In this document: positions 12,080-24,272 of the stretch, piece by piece
Layout of the letters: each line of letters starts with the position of its first letter
How positions within the stretch are numbered: the first letter of the stretch is position 1
Origin: Ricinus communis
Taxonomy: Eukaryota > Streptophyta > Magnoliopsida > Malpighiales > Euphorbiaceae
DNA: 64,000 nucleotides
Reading direction: 5' to 3'
Assembly (NCBI RefSeq): GCF_019578655.1
Contig: NC_063264.1
Span: 20,669,688 to 20,733,687 of the forward strand
Program-made: the position numbers and the translations under genes
Notes under the pieces: model-generated
Seen by the model: the letters and a program-made list of their open reading frames with translations, nothing else
Told to the model about the DNA's origin: nothing
Database searches by the model: none

Positions 12080-13036
12080 AGAGAGATTATAGTGAGATCA
12101 TTTGGTTGGTGCTAAAATCTCCTATCCACTAGATGTTAAGCCCTTGTTTATGTTGTGCTAAAATTTTATGTAGTTTAATTATGAAATATAATACATTAGT
12201 TTAAAAAGCCAAAAAGGATACATCTAGAGGTATTACAAGAAATAACATATCTATAATATTTGTAATATACATTCTATTAACAAATGTCTTAGAATAATTT
12301 TATATTTAAGATATTAATAAAATTCTAAAATATGAAAATTTTATTAAAAGAGATTTTTAAGAATATTTTAAATTATTATTATTATTTTTAAAATATAATA
12401 AAAATTATAAAAGATTATAAAATTTATTAAATTATTATTTATAAACTCATTTTATATTATTATTTATATTTAAAATAATAAAAAACTTATAATGTGTGAA
12501 TAAACAACTAATTTTTAAAAATAAAGATTTAATACTATTTATCTTATGGGATGTCTAATATATGGTTGAGTTCCCGTCGAGGTACTTTGGATTCGGCTTG
12601 TTACCACTGTAATAAAATAATAATAAAATGATATTTTTAATTAAAAATATTTATTTTATATAAATAATTAAAATTAAATTATATAATAATTTAATAATAT
12701 TATTTTAAATATTAATAGTTTAATATGTTTAAATTTTATTAAAAATAAAAAATTAAAGTAAAAAATTATATTTATTATTTTAATTAAATATTAAAATTAA
12801 TTTGTGCTAAAAAAAATTTTATTCTAATTTAATTTTAAAATTATACTTTGAAAATAAGTCAAGGACGTTAGAAACTTGACAAGCTCGATTTAGTGAATCA
12901 GGTCAACTAACTAATCATAAATTAATTTTCTTTTTTGTTTCTTGTCTTGTCTCTTGACAAGTTACTGGAGTCTTGTCTATCTGGCAAGGGTTTTCCTCTC
13001 ATTCTTTGATTTTGTCCTGCCTTCCTTTGACTTACT
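10151..13036. other. AT-rich intergenic DNA without recognised genes
   Basis: Nearly 2.9 kb of extremely AT-rich DNA. A TA microsatellite lies at 12046-12076, followed by a GA run. Short open frames have no recognisable domains. The last 80 bp (12950-13036) is less AT-rich and may be the 5' UTR of the LINE ORF1 relic. Confidence 0.6.
12046..12076. repeat. (TA)n microsatellite
   Basis: About 15 TA units followed by aaagagagag. Confidence 0.9.
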
Positions 13037-14005
13037 ATGACGAGCAATGATGGAAGTGGAAACGAGTTGGAGAATAGATTTGCTCAGCTATCTCTGGAGG
13101 AAGAAAACGATGGTCTAGTCATGAACGAGGTTGATGTGCCTACCGTTCAAAATAAATATAATTGGTGCTTGGTGGGTAGGTCTTTTACCAAGAAGAATAT
13201 TGATTTTGTATCCATGAAAAATCAATTGGCTTCCCTGTGGCATCCAGTTCGTAAGTATTCGAGAATTAGGTACAGATCTGTATCTATTCCAATTCTTCCA
13301 TGAGACGGATTTGAAAAGGAGTATTGATGGTGGACCATGGACTTTCAACAAACATCGTTTGGCAACGTTTAGGGCCAAACGTTCAACCGCACCAGTGTCA
13401 GCTGCACTTCATGGATATATGGATGCATGTGTTGGAATTACCTCTAGGCTTTATGTCAGAGAGGGTGGCGACTCTCATCGAAAACTATGTAGGGAGATAT
13501 GTTGCCTCTAATGAGAACAACTTCAATGGCTTATGGCGAAGCTATATGAGGATTAGGGTATCTGTTGATGTTCGCTTACCCCTGAAGAAGAAGATGAAGC
13601 TCAAGAAGCAAAGTGGGGAATGGTTCTGGGTCAAGTTTTAATTTGAACGTTTACCTATCTTTTGCTATTTCTATGGCTTAATCGGTCAGTCTGATCGTTT
13701 TTGCTCAAAGCTTTATGAAAATCCAATTGATAGGAAGGATTATCCTTACAGTCAATACCTTGTGATTTAGACTCGCCGAGGTGTTAGGAATTCGGGTGAA
13801 AAATGGCTTCGTAATGATCCGCTATCGGAGGAGGCTGAAACGGGGCGGAGGGAGGAGGATACGATGATCGTTGATCACGCTGGAAATCAATTACCAATAA
13901 AGGAAGGTGGCTCAGTTAGTGGCAAGATTGGCAAGCAGGGGAAGGAAGTTTTGAATTCTGCGGTGTTATTAATGCTGCTCCGAAAAATCAGGATATGGGT
14001 TGTGT
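13037..14005 (+). pseudogene. LINE ORF1 (DUF4283 / zinc-knuckle gag-like) relic
   Basis: An ORF1 protein of a plant L1-type LINE, an RNA-binding component of the retrotransposition particle. The start ATG at 13037 follows a plausible 5' UTR. The DUF4283 region reads WCLVGRSFTKKNIDF, then DGGPWTFNKH, LHFMDIWMHVLELPLGFMSE and NNFNGLWRSYMRIRVSVDVR. The zinc knuckle after 13641 is degenerate: CYFYGLIGQSDRFC has Tyr for the second Cys and Gln for the His of CX2CX4HX4C. Frameshifts occur near 13255 and 13370, and in-frame stops at 13639 and near 13768. ORF2 does not follow; the copy is 3' truncated near 14005. It is separate from the ORF2 relic at 9090-10150, which lies upstream of it in the same orientation. 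Confidence 0.85.
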
Positions 14006-14257
14006 AATATAAATTATAAAAAAATTAAATAAATGGTTATTTCATTGGTATTTTCAGATAAACAATCCCTAAAAAAGAATCAAAATGCAAAATGTATTAA
14101 AAGGTTATTTTAATCAAAACTATTTTTTATATCCATGATATAAATTGGAAGGTCGAGATAGAATGTAGCTTAAACTTGTTTAGAACCATTGATCCATTTA
14201 TAGCTAAATAAAATACTAAATATAGTAACTATTGCAGAAAAAAGGCATTGTCTATTT

Positions 14258-14272
14258 ACAATATAAATACAA
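14258..14272 (+). promoter_or_regulatory. TATA-like box of the peptide gene
   Basis: The sequence acaatataaatacaa lies about 45 bp before the ATG at 14312. An A-rich leader and a favourable AAAAAATGAG context follow. It is the only TATA-like word at a sensible distance. It would imply a very short 5' UTR of about 15-20 bases, so a more upstream promoter is possible. Confidence 0.4.
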
Positions 14273-14311
14273 TTAAGAAAAAAAAAAGAGAACACAGGAA
14301 CATCATAAAAA

Positions 14312-14530
14312 ATGAGCCCAAGCAAAATTTCAATTGCTACCATCCTTATTGTCATGCTGGTTGCATCCACTGAGGTTGCAGAAGGATGGAAACTTGGATC
14401 ATATACTACTCCTACTATTGATGCTGATGAAGCTTGTTTTAAGCCTTGTTTTGCATCATGCATACCTCATAAACCTAAATTTCTTTGCAAACCTGAGTGC
14501 GTGGCAACATGTTCGAACAAGCAAAGCTAA
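14312..14530 (+). CDS. Small secreted six-cysteine peptide (precursor, 72 aa)
   Basis: An intact single-exon ORF of 72 codons, the only undamaged gene-like frame in the window that is not transposon-derived. Residues 1-25 look like a signal peptide: a short polar start with Lys5, a hydrophobic core IATILIVMLVAS, and a likely cleavage around AEG-W26. The mature peptide of about 47 residues has six cysteines at 42, 46, 50, 59, 63 and 67. The pattern is symmetric: C-x3-C-x3-C-x8-C-x3-C-x3-C. It is rich in Lys and Pro between Cys3 and Cys4, and an acidic DADE precedes Cys1. The pattern recalls thionin-like and hairpin-like plant defence peptides, but the spacing fits neither family cleanly and I cannot assign one. 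An apoplastic defence or signalling role is inference only. Possible poly(A) signals lie near 14640-14660. Confidence 0.7.
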   Translation: MSPSKISIATILIVMLVASTEVAEGWKLGSYTTPTIDADEACFKPCFASCIPHKPKFLCKPECVATCSNKQS

Positions 14531-15760
14531 ACAACAAAATCTGGTGCTGCCTGAACTGATATCGTTTTTGAAGTTTTTATATTAAAATATTGCGAAATTG
14601 AGATATTGTATGTAAATCCTAATAGCTAACATAAAACTGCAAAGAAATGGTGTAAAATAATGAAAAATTACTGCAGATGATATAGAAGGGGTCATTACTA
14701 TTTTTTTTATGTGTTTTTTCATTTTATACTAGTTACTTTTTTATTTTTAAAAATTATATTCTTATCATGATTTTTAATTTATAAATTTATATTAAAAAGG
14801 CAAATCATTAGAATTTTAGTTAAATAATCATTAAATAGATCCGGTAAAATATTATTTACCTCTTAATTTTTTTGCTTATTACACAACTTGTCCATTGAAT
14901 TTTATTTATTATACCAAAGTACCTTTATATTTTAATTAAACTAACTATAATCAAGACTTTGAAATTAAAAACATTTCAATGTGATTATCGAATTTATTAT
15001 CAAATACTAGATTGATTTAAAATTAATTTTTTGAAACAAATTGAGAAAAATTTCTAATTTTAGCAAAAATCAAGTGGCTAATTAAGAAATATAACTAATT
15101 AATATTTCTTTGATCTAACTTTCAGCACAAATTAATTCTAATAAAATTAAACATTTTACATGTATTTATATTTATCAACAATTTGAATGTCTATATGATT
15201 TAGTTTTAAATTATCAAAATAAAATACTTAGTTAAAAATTTATTTTTACTATTAGTTTTATTAAATGCTAGAATTATAATTTTAGTAAGAAATTCAAGGA
15301 TTAAAATATATTTTTTATCAATTTAGTCCTTTAACTGTATTAACTTTAGATAGAGGGATTAGCAATCAGTTTTACAAAATGCAAGAGGATTCTAGTACAA
15401 TAAACAATACATAGGGGCAATTGGTATATTAAACTAAATATTAGGGAATATATAATATTTAACCCAATCTATTTAATAGTTATTTAATGAAATTCTAACA
15501 AAATGACTTTGTGTAAAAAATATAAAACTGTACAAGAGTTATATATTAATTACCTTAATAAAAAATTATTAAATGACCAATATCTATTCAACTCACACCC
15601 ATTAGGCCCAAAATTAAATTTCATATGGTCTAACAACAAGAATTATATTGTAAAGTATCATTTTAGAAAAGTATAAGTGGAAGAATGATCGCTTCATAAA
15701 TACTGAAAGAATGACTGGAAATATTTACTTTTCTTTATATAATTTAATGATAGAATAGAA
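14531..15760. other. AT-rich intergenic DNA
   Basis: The 3' flank of the peptide gene followed by AT-rich DNA with no recognisable coding or element structure. Confidence 0.5.
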
Positions 15761-15990
15761 CCATTTTAATAATAAATTATATATTTTAGTTACAAGGAGA
15801 GAGAGTGATGAAATAGGATTATATACTTAATTATTTATTTAATTTGGATTGAATAATATATATATATATATATATATGCATTTTAATAATAAATTATATT
15901 TTAGTTACAAGGAGAGAGAGTAATGAAATATGATTATATACTTAATTATGTATTTAATTTGGATTTATATATATATATATATATGATGGT
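15761..15990 (+). repeat. Tandem duplication of a ~115-bp unit ending in (AT)n
   Basis: The words ttttaataataaattata, ttacaaggagagagag and a run ending in tttaatttggatt occur twice in the same order. The first copy starts about 15761 and the second about 15884, each ending in a TA microsatellite (about 15853-15876 and 15965-15984). The copies differ at a few bases and in microsatellite length. Confidence 0.8.
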
Positions 15991-17339
15991 ATAAAGACTA
16001 GAGAGTAACTCGCCTTGGATTTCTACAATTAGACATGCATCTTATTATTGTAGCTATCAAGTGATGGAGTCTTAAGACTCATCCATTTCACTTTCTCAAG
16101 AGAGATATAACTATTACCTTTTAAGATATATCCATTCAAACTGGCTTACCCATTAATAGCTCATCAATGATTGGATATGGCTATTACGATATAAAGGATT
16201 TACATAAGAGGTTTTTAAGAGTTAGGCCACATAATAGTTATTAAGGGATTCGAAGTTGAACTTGAGGTGGATGACTGAGCAGTTTGATAATCTTCTAGTA
16301 TCACAATCGTGCATTCATTTTATGCATCATTGATGAGATATTGTTTATTGATAAGTCATTTTGAACAGTAAATTTTATATTTCTTCCTCTTTTATATAAC
16401 TTAACTAAAGTCCATCAATATAACTAGGGCAAATCATGCCTTGAATTTCTATACACGGAGTTATATAAGGCCACAAATGCGAATGCATAACAAATTGGTG
16501 GTATACTATCTTTGCTTCAACTTTGGGCATGGGATCGACTACATCAATAACAAACAAAGCAAGTTAGGTATGGAGTTTTTACCCCTCGGGGTAATCCCTT
16601 TTGATGAACAAGTTAAAAAGATAAACTTTGAGAGTGAGAGGGACTCTCCAAACTTGTGGACACCAAATAAACCTTCAATGGCTTGTACAATAAACAAAAT
16701 GGACCTATAAAATAGGGAACCGTGAATAGAAAAAGGGTTAAAGGTGTTTTTGGTGTTGAATGGAGGAAATAATGAAAAGGGTTGGATATGAGTGCTTAGG
16801 CTATAAAGGTGAGGACTTAAGGGTTGTTTCTTGTATTAGGTTACTCGGGTGGCTTAAAGATGGTAATTTGAAATGGGTCTTTGGAAATATAGATGGTCAA
16901 GTAGGGGTTTTTAGGTAATGGATATGAATGTTGATAGTTTTTAAGTATGTATGTGTATGGAGAGTGGTTAAGGTAGGAGCTTTAGGTTTCTTTTGAAGAT
17001 GAAAAATGTTATAGATGTTTTTTTTTTGGGTTTATGTGTAGGTAAAAGTGTATATGTGTAGCCAGGGTTTTCGGATTGTGAAAAGGATGAACTTAAATGG
17101 GTTTTTTGTAGTTTTAGGCTCTAGTTTTACATTTCCAGGGTTATGAGTTCTGGGGTCATGTTAGTCCATTATAGAGCTTCTTAGTATCCATCGGTGACTT
17201 TCGGAGCTTCTATCCTTCACTATCTCAAAGTTCACTTTGTAAAACTTATCTTAGTCTCGTCTTCGGGCTTATATAACGGAGGATTAAAAGTTAAGTAATA
17301 ACACTTATACATGTAGGAATTAAGATTTTATCTCTGCCT
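15991..17339. other. Unassigned region with possible gag-like relic
   Basis: Mixed-composition DNA. The open frame at 16441-16710 (89 codons) includes YYLCFNFGHGIDYINN, which resembles a ruined zinc knuckle (CxxCxxxGH...) of a LINE or retrotransposon gag protein followed by a linker. The match is weak, with one Cys, Gly-His and no final Cys. Nothing else was recognised. Confidence 0.35.
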
Positions 17340-18207
17340 ATTTAAACTCATTGTAGCCAGTTAATTAAGGGTTAATGACATTTTTATGAGGAATCAAATA
17401 AAAATGACTAATCCCTTGTGTTTTAATACCCAAGATAACACAATAACCCTTTAGATGTAGTTGAATAAAAGAATTCAACTTAGAACACTCTACAAAGAAA
17501 GAAATAAGTGTAGTAAGTTGATAATTAAATTTGCAAGAGTTTGAGCATACTAAAATTCACACACTTATATCTAGTGCTTTTAAGAGGGGTATTTATATCC
17601 ATACCAACTCCTTAAAGACATTACATAGGTCTCATAACTTATTAAATGCAAGTCTTGATGATTTGGCAAAAAGTAATTTTCTACCTAAAAAGTGCCCTCG
17701 CGCTTTTTAAAAATAGACATTCGATCCTCAGTGGCTCCAAACACAAGGCATTACAATAGTGATTGTCTATAATGGTCACTAAATCAGCATTAATTGCAAA
17801 ATCTGCCCTTGCACCTTGAGAGCGCTCTAGCAGATGCACTATCTGCGCTCTGTAGTGCCCTTGCGTAACCTTCTGCCATTTTGTTGCTTTTATCTTCAAT
17901 TAAGCTGCCCTCGCGCTTTTGAAGCACCTCCGTACTTCTTTCATAGAAGACTTGTTGACTGCTAAGTGTCTTTGCTTGGTTGGCCATCCTCTAGGATCAC
18001 TTGCCATGTAGATGGCCAACTTTGACCACCTCAATATCTCCTTCGTGCTTTTCAAGTATTTCCATAATACTCTTGTGAAGCTTAAGGCACTTTAGTTTAC
18101 ACTTTGTCCACTTTTGATGCTATCATATAGATACTCAAATATTTCATTAACAGCTCTTAATTTGGATATAAGATCAAAATAGAGATTAATAGACCTTTAA
18201 ATCAACA
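17340..18207 (-). repeat. 3' LTR of copia 1 (left end uncertain)
   Basis: Begins TGTTGATTTAAAGG (minus strand, 18207 leftward) right after the purine run ttaaaaaagagagat. A cluster of Cys/Gly-free GC-rich words such as gccctcgcgcttt and agagcgctct lies at 17690-17935. A TATA-like gatataaatacc follows at 17588-17600 in the reading direction. Similar LTR layout to copia 2. Confidence 0.6.
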
Positions 18208-18599
18208 ATCTCTCTTTTTTAATTTTGACAACCAAATTAAGTATAAAGGTAAAATTAAAAGAAAATAAATGGAATTGGGAGAGTAATGGACAAGTTTACT
18301 AGATTGTAAAACTTGAAATGACTCCTTCGCCTCTCCCCCACCCCATAGTTAGATAATTATTCATGATGGTGTCAATATTTTAATAACTCAAGTGTCTTTT
18401 TCATTTTTCTCTCATTTCCATTCTAATGGCTAAGGGTTTCAATTATTGCCATTATTGAATTCAGTCATCTCTTTGCCAAAGTTTGATACTCTTTCAAAGT
18501 GCAATCAAGGATGACTAAATGTTCAACACCTTCATCTCTTATTTATTAAATATGTTTTTTTTTTCTTTATGTTCTTTTTCATAAAGTGATAGAGCATGT

Positions 18600-21186
18600 A
18601 CAATGAATGTGTGATTAGGACATGAGAGTGTGCACCTCAAACTCCTCACCTCTCTAAACAAGACTTGTCTCATTCCTCCAATCGCCCCAATCTCTTTAAG
18701 TCTTTCCATTTGCTTAATAACTTTTTCTTCAAAAAATAGAGAATTTTGGTTATGTGAGAGGAAACAAAAATGGCACCCTTTTGGGTATTGCCAAGATGAA
18801 GAAGATGGTGAAGGAAGAATTTGGAGGTGAGAATCCTCTTACCATCACTACAAAAAATTAACAGTTGACCAACAGAACTTTCCGTCGGTAAACTCAACAA
18901 ATCCGTCAGTATTTCTATTTACCAACAGATTATTGACAACCGCATTCAGTTGGTAATATAATAGTCGGTAAAATATATACCGAACGAAAAGCAAACTGTT
19001 GGTAATTATCGACAAATTTTTTATCGGTAAAGTATTATTTAGTTATCGATAAAATGATCGTAATTAAAATAAACAGACAATTTAGTAACAGAAAATTTCG
19101 TCAGTAATCCATCGATAATTTTTTGATATTCTTTAAAAATTAAAAAAATAATCTGTTGGTAAACCGTTGATAATTGTTAAAATTTCTTAAAGAATTAAAA
19201 AAATCTATCAGTAAAATTTTAACATTTTTTATGAAAATAAAAACTGTCGATAATCTGTTGGTAAATATTATTTAACTTTATTTAAAAAAAATTCTAAAAC
19301 CAGAAGTAATTTTTGAATATTTAAGAAATTAAATTTCATTCTTAATTATCGATAAAGTTATATTAAGAATATTTTAAAAATTAAATTTATTAGCATAGAC
19401 ATAAAAATTAAAAAAAAGAATATATAAGAGATTATAAAAAATTAATAAGCATAATAAGTATTCAAAACGATTAACATTTAATATATTAAAAAAATAAATT
19501 GAACTTCGGAATAATGAAAAAAGAAAAGAAAGAGGAAGTATATATGAGAGTCAAAAAATTTAGTGATAGAAGAAAGAGTATGCAAGAAAAACCTAAACAA
19601 TTAAAACTAAAAACTTTAGTAATTCTTTTCAAGCCACATTAATATAACTAATTAATAAGAAAAGAAAGAAAAGTATGAGACCATATACTAATTAATAAGT
19701 GATAAAAAAAAGAAAATATATAATAATATGTAAATAAATAAGTAAACAAGAGAGAAAAGGAATATGACAAAAACATAGAAAGTGAAAAAAGAATATAAGA
19801 TGTGAAGAAAAATGAAAAAAAAGAAGGAAGGAGGATATAATTTCTTTTGCAATTTATTGACGGTTTACTGATGGAATTGAAATTTTCGAGGGAAATTTCT
19901 CTATAAAACTTTTTAAATATCAATGAAAATTCCATTGGTATTAATTCTTTTTTCTAAAAATTTTATTTGAAAGCTTTTTGAGGGAAATTTCCATTCAAAA
20001 TTTTTATTTACCAACAAAATTTTCATTGATAATTTTAAAAAATTAAAAATTAAAGATTTAGTAGAAATTTTGAGGGAATTTCCCTTCATATTTTTATTAA
20101 AATAATAATTATTAGTCTTAATTTACTGATGAAAATAATCCATCTATAATTAATAAATAAAATTTTTAAATTTTATATATATATTAATTTACCGGCAGAA
20201 GTAATATGTTGGTAAATATCAAAGAGAAAATAAATTCTTTTTACTTTAATGATTAAGATTTTCGTAGCTAAAGTTGTGCCATATTTGGGTGATTAATTTA
20301 GCGACGAAATTTTTCGTCGGTAAAAATTATCGATAACCCATTAGTAATTTATCGGTAAAATGTCACTGATAGGTGGCACCATTGTTTAGCGTGTTATTTG
20401 TTGACGAAAAAAATCTATCAGTAATTTTTTGTTGGTAATCCGTCAATATTCTGTTAGTAATTTAAAAGAATAAAAAAATTTCATATTCTATTAGTAATCC
20501 GTTAGTAAATCGTGAATTTTAGCAATAAAAAATTGCGTCGATAAATTGGAAGTTTCTTGTAGTGCATATCATCACATAAAGTAATAATAGATCTTTTGAG
20601 GGACCTTCTCTATCCTATTATCCCTTTCATGGATGTTGGAAGCAATCATCCTATGAACTACCCAAATTTGAGAGAGACTTCAGGTCTCTTGAAGAGTTTT
20701 TAGAATGAGTGCCTCTAGTAGAAATTTGCCTCAAAATTTGAGAGGGAGAAAGGGGCATCTCAACTATATTTTCTATGATCTTCATAGGCCTCTCTCTTGA
20801 AACTCAAAGATGGAAGAGAATTGACCTATTGGTAAGACTTGTTTCTCTTCAAACATCCTAAATTCGATATCATAGTAGTTATCCCCATCCCCCTTCTTGT
20901 TGATCATTAGCGTTAATAGAACTTTTTTTGAAAGGTTTTCATACCCTAGCTCCAAAGAATGGGGTAGAAGGAAGGATCTCAAGCCCACATTTTCAAGAAG
21001 TTAAATTACCTCTTGATCAACACCTAACTTTTATAGTACTTCTTCATAAAAAGAAAGTGATTAGGTTGGACTTCTTTCCTTTTTGTGGTCATAAATTTAA
21101 TTTTTGCTTCATCATCAGTTTCCTTCATCCTTTCTTGAATGGAGTGAGAAAGAGGAGCCTTGAACTACTATTTTTCTTGAAGCCAT
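18600..21186 (-). pseudogene. SIRE env-like ORF of copia 1, split by a CACTA element
   Basis: The third ORF of copia 1, starting at the ATG at 21186 (MASRKIVVQGSS) about 360 bp after the pol stop. A central segment near 20880-20790 (YYDIEFRMFEEKQ, IGQFSSIFEFQERGL) aligns by eye with the equivalent ORF of copia 2 (GYFGISFNPQT, LGGIFNFQQHGI). Beyond 20565 the frame is interrupted by the CACTA transposon and resumes after 18845. Many stops are present. Function unknown; the family is called env-like because of its position. Confidence 0.6.
18846..20564. mobile_element. Non-autonomous CACTA (En/Spm-like) DNA transposon
   Basis: Starts CACTACAAAAAATTAACAG and ends TTTCTTGTAGTG, flanked on both sides by the 3-bp target duplication CAT (18843-18845 and 20565-20567), as expected for CACTA elements. 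Both subterminal regions are dense in GTCGGTAA, CCGTCAGTAA and GTTGGTAA words in both orientations, like transposase-binding subterminal repeats. No transposase ORF is present; the interior is AT-rich. Length 1719 bp. It inserted into the env-like ORF of copia 1, so it is younger than that element. Confidence 0.9.
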
Positions 21187-21542
21187 TGTCTTGGTAAAAA
21201 AGAGATGTAAAAGAGGACTAACTTGAAAGAAGAATAAGGTAAGAATTCTTGAAGTTTGTAGACCGTGTGTGCGCTCTTGAGGTCCATTTCCAACACATTA
21301 GGACTTGTAAAGTGCGAGCACACTTTTGGCTAATTTTTGAAAATGTCATTTTGAGGCCATGGAAGTTCATGTTTTGATCATAAAATTAATTTTAAATGGG
21401 AGATATTGAGTATTTTACATGCCAAAAATAATACCCAATATATCAAAATAGATATTCTCACAAGTAGAGAAAAAATGATGCATGTCATATCCATTAACAG
21501 GAAAATGGAAAAAGATAATGTATGAGAGAAAATAATGCAAGA

Positions 21543-22960
21543 TTAATCTAAAGTACTTCCATCAATCATGCCTAACTCTCTTTTAATGAAATCTAAGCTT
21601 TCCTCATTTAGGAGTTTTATGAAGATATCGGCAAATAGATTTGTTCTATCAATGAATACAATGCAACATTATCATTTTACACATGATCTCTTAAGAAATT
21701 GTGCCTAATATCTTTATGCTTACTCCTAGAAAGTTGAATAGGATTATTTGAAAGACTTATAGCACTAGTGTTGTCACATTTAATAGGAATGTGATCAACC
21801 TTTCTCTTATAATCTCTTAGTTGTTACTTTATCCATGGGATTTGAGTGCAACAACATCTCGTCGCCACATATTCGGTTTCCGCGATGGAGAGAGCGACCA
21901 AAACTTCTTTCTTGCTAAACCAAGATAGTAAAGATTCACCTAAAAGATGAGAAGTTTCAGAAGTGCTCTTCCTGTTCAAGAGAATTCCCGCATAATCGGC
22001 ATTTGAATAACCAATTATATCAAAAGATGAATTTCTATGATACCAAAGTCCTAAATGCAACATGCCATGCAAGTATTTTAAAGTTCTTTTAACGGCATTT
22101 AAGTAAGACTCTTTAGAATTTGATTGAAATCGAGCATAAAGACAAATACTATACATGATATTAGGTCTAGAGGTGGTAAAATATAAAAGCGATCTGATCA
22201 TGCCTCTATAAAGCTTTTCATTTACACTCATATCCTTCTCATCTGTATCTGATTTTGTTGAGACACTCATAGGTTCTTTTGCTACTATACAACCATCTGT
22301 CTTAAATTTTTTTAAAAGCTCCTTTGTATACTTTGATTGATTGATAAATATTCCAACATTGCTTTGCTTAATTTAAGGACCAAGGAAGAATTTAATCTCT
22401 CCCATCATGCTCATTTCATATTTTCTAGTTATACACTTAGCAAAATCCTCACAAAGTGTTTCATTAGTAACACCAGATACAATTTCATCAACATAAATTT
22501 GCACAGTGAGACTGTCATGCTTCTGTTTCTTTACAAATAACTAATGTCAACTTTTCCTTTAGAAAAATCATTTTCTATCAAAAAGGAAATAAGCGTTTCA
22601 TACCAAGCTTTAGCAGCTTGTTTTAAACCATACAAGCCTTTAGTTATCTTAAAAAATGATTTGGAAACTTGTGATTTTCAAATCTGGAAGGTTGTTCAAC
22701 ATACACTTCCTCCTCATTGAAACCACTTAAAAATGCACTTTTTACATTCATTTGAAATAATTTAAAATTCATGTAACATACATAAGCTAAAAAACTTCTA
22801 ATGGCTTCTAATCTAGCAACTAGAGTAAAGGTCTCATCATTGTCAATGCTTTCCTCTTTGTTGTAACCCTTTGCAACCAATCTAGCTTTGTATCTAGTGA
22901 TTAAGCCTTGCTCATTTAACCTATTTCTCAATACCCTTTTGCACCCACTAATTTGTTGGC
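21543..22960 (-). pseudogene. Copia 1 pol: reverse transcriptase and RNase H
   Basis: RT begins near 22931 (LNEQGLITRYKARLVAKGYNKEE), then a segment ending NVKSAFLSGFNEEEVYVEQP. The polymerase motif YVDD appears as YVDE near 22500, so the second catalytic Asp is lost. Then YRGMIRSLLYFTTSRPNIMYS marks the RT tail, and RNase H follows (GYSNADYAG, ALSIAETEYVA). The pol terminus around 21600-21543 (LADIF type, LDFIKRELGM) ends with a TAA. Several frameshifts lie between blocks. Confidence 0.8.
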
Positions 22961-23122
22961 TTTAGGTCTAGGAACAAGTTTCCACATTTTGTTTCTCTCA
23001 AATTGGTTCATCTTGCATAGAAATCACCCAAATCTCCTTATTTAAAGCCTTATCAATAGTCCTTAGCTCAAGTTCAAAAACAAAGGCTAGATTATTCATT
23101 ACCACAAGTTTAGAACGAGTAT

Positions 23123-24272
23123 TTACACCTTTTGATAGATCTCCAATAATATGAGTAGGAGGATGATCCATCTAGAAATTCCATTGTTTATGAAGACTTT
23201 GTGAACTCTCAATGGTTTGAGTTTCTCAAATGCACCTACAAGATCGTTCACACAAATACCTTTCCCAAGATCAACCTTGCTTAGTTCATCAAATACAACA
23301 TTCATAGACTCTTCAATTACCAAAGTATGTTTTCTATAGACTCTATAAGCTTTATTTAATGTGGAATAGCCTAGGAAGATTCCTATATCAGTTTTAGAGT
23401 CAAATTTACTAAGATTATCCTTAGTGTTTAAAATATAGAATTTTCATCCAAATATATATGAAATCTCAGCATTTTCTTCCATTCCAAAGATCATAAGATG
23501 TTTATTTAGTAAAGGTCTTTTGAAAGCTCTATTTGCAATATAGCAACTAGTGTTAACGGCTTTCGACCAAAAATAAAAAGGAAGTTTATACTCATTGAGC
23601 ATTGTTCTAGCCATTTCCACTAATATTCTATTTTTCCTTTCCAAAACTCCATTTTGTTATGGTGTCCTAGGAGATGAAAAGTTATGAGAAATGCCAATTT
23701 ATTTGCAAAGTGTTTCAAAAAGATCATTTTCAAATTTTTTTCCATGGTCGTTCCTTATTGAGGAAATCAAATACCCTTTTCCATTTTGAACACATTTTAT
23801 GAAATTTTTAAAAATATTGAAAGCTTTATTTTTATGAGCAAGGAAATTAATCTAAGTAATTAGTCATCAATTATAACTAACGCATATGACTTTCCACCCA
23901 AGCTAGCTACTGTAGTTGGTACAAACAAATTCATATGTAGTAGTTTGAGTAGTGTAGAAGTACTTACAATTTTTTTGGATTTGAATGATGATAAATGTTG
24001 TTTCCCTATTTGACATGGTTTGCAAGGTTTGTCCTTGATGAACTTCATCTTAAGAAGTCCATTTACTAGCTCCTTTTATGATTACTTTTATAGTAGATCC
24101 ATTCTTGCATGCCCACATCATCTATGTCATAGCCAAAATTCATCACTAATAGAGACAAACACTTGAAAGATTGATTAGCAACCTTATATAGGTCAATTGA
24201 GTAAGTATTGCCACTTGTTTCTCCCTTGAATACTACTTTGTCATCTACTAAAGTGTTGACATAAAGTGACTT
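23123..24272 (-). pseudogene. Copia 1 pol: pre-integrase and integrase
   Basis: Read right to left: a pre-integrase segment (GNTYSIDLYKVANQSFKC), then KPCKPCQIGKQHLSSF (the CxxC of the HHCC finger). The integrase core starts SLGGKSYALVIIDD, and ERKNRILVEMARTMLNEYKLPF marks its end. The core is broken by stops. The upstream part, including the HxxxH pair, is damaged, and everything 5' of about 24272 is missing where the Tat LTR begins. Confidence 0.75.

Larger units (their letters stand above)
17340..24272 (-). mobile_element. SIRE/Maximus-like Ty1/copia relic (copia 1)
   Basis: The 3' two-thirds of a copia element, minus strand. From right to left it holds pre-integrase and integrase, reverse transcriptase, RNase H, an env-like third ORF, a polypurine tract and an LTR. 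A third ORF downstream of pol is characteristic of the SIRE/Maximus lineage. The 5' part (LTR, gag, protease) is absent because the Tat LTR beginning near 24273 cuts the element in the pre-integrase region. The left LTR end could not be fixed, because alignment to copia 2 is lost left of about 17340. Confidence 0.8.

Noticed and set aside
13115..13378. Minus-strand 87-codon open frame
   Set aside because: Antisense to the LINE DUF4283 coding region.
14170..14463. Minus-strand 97-codon open frame overlapping the peptide gene
   Set aside because: The plus-strand frame has a signal peptide, cysteine pattern and leader; the minus frame has none.
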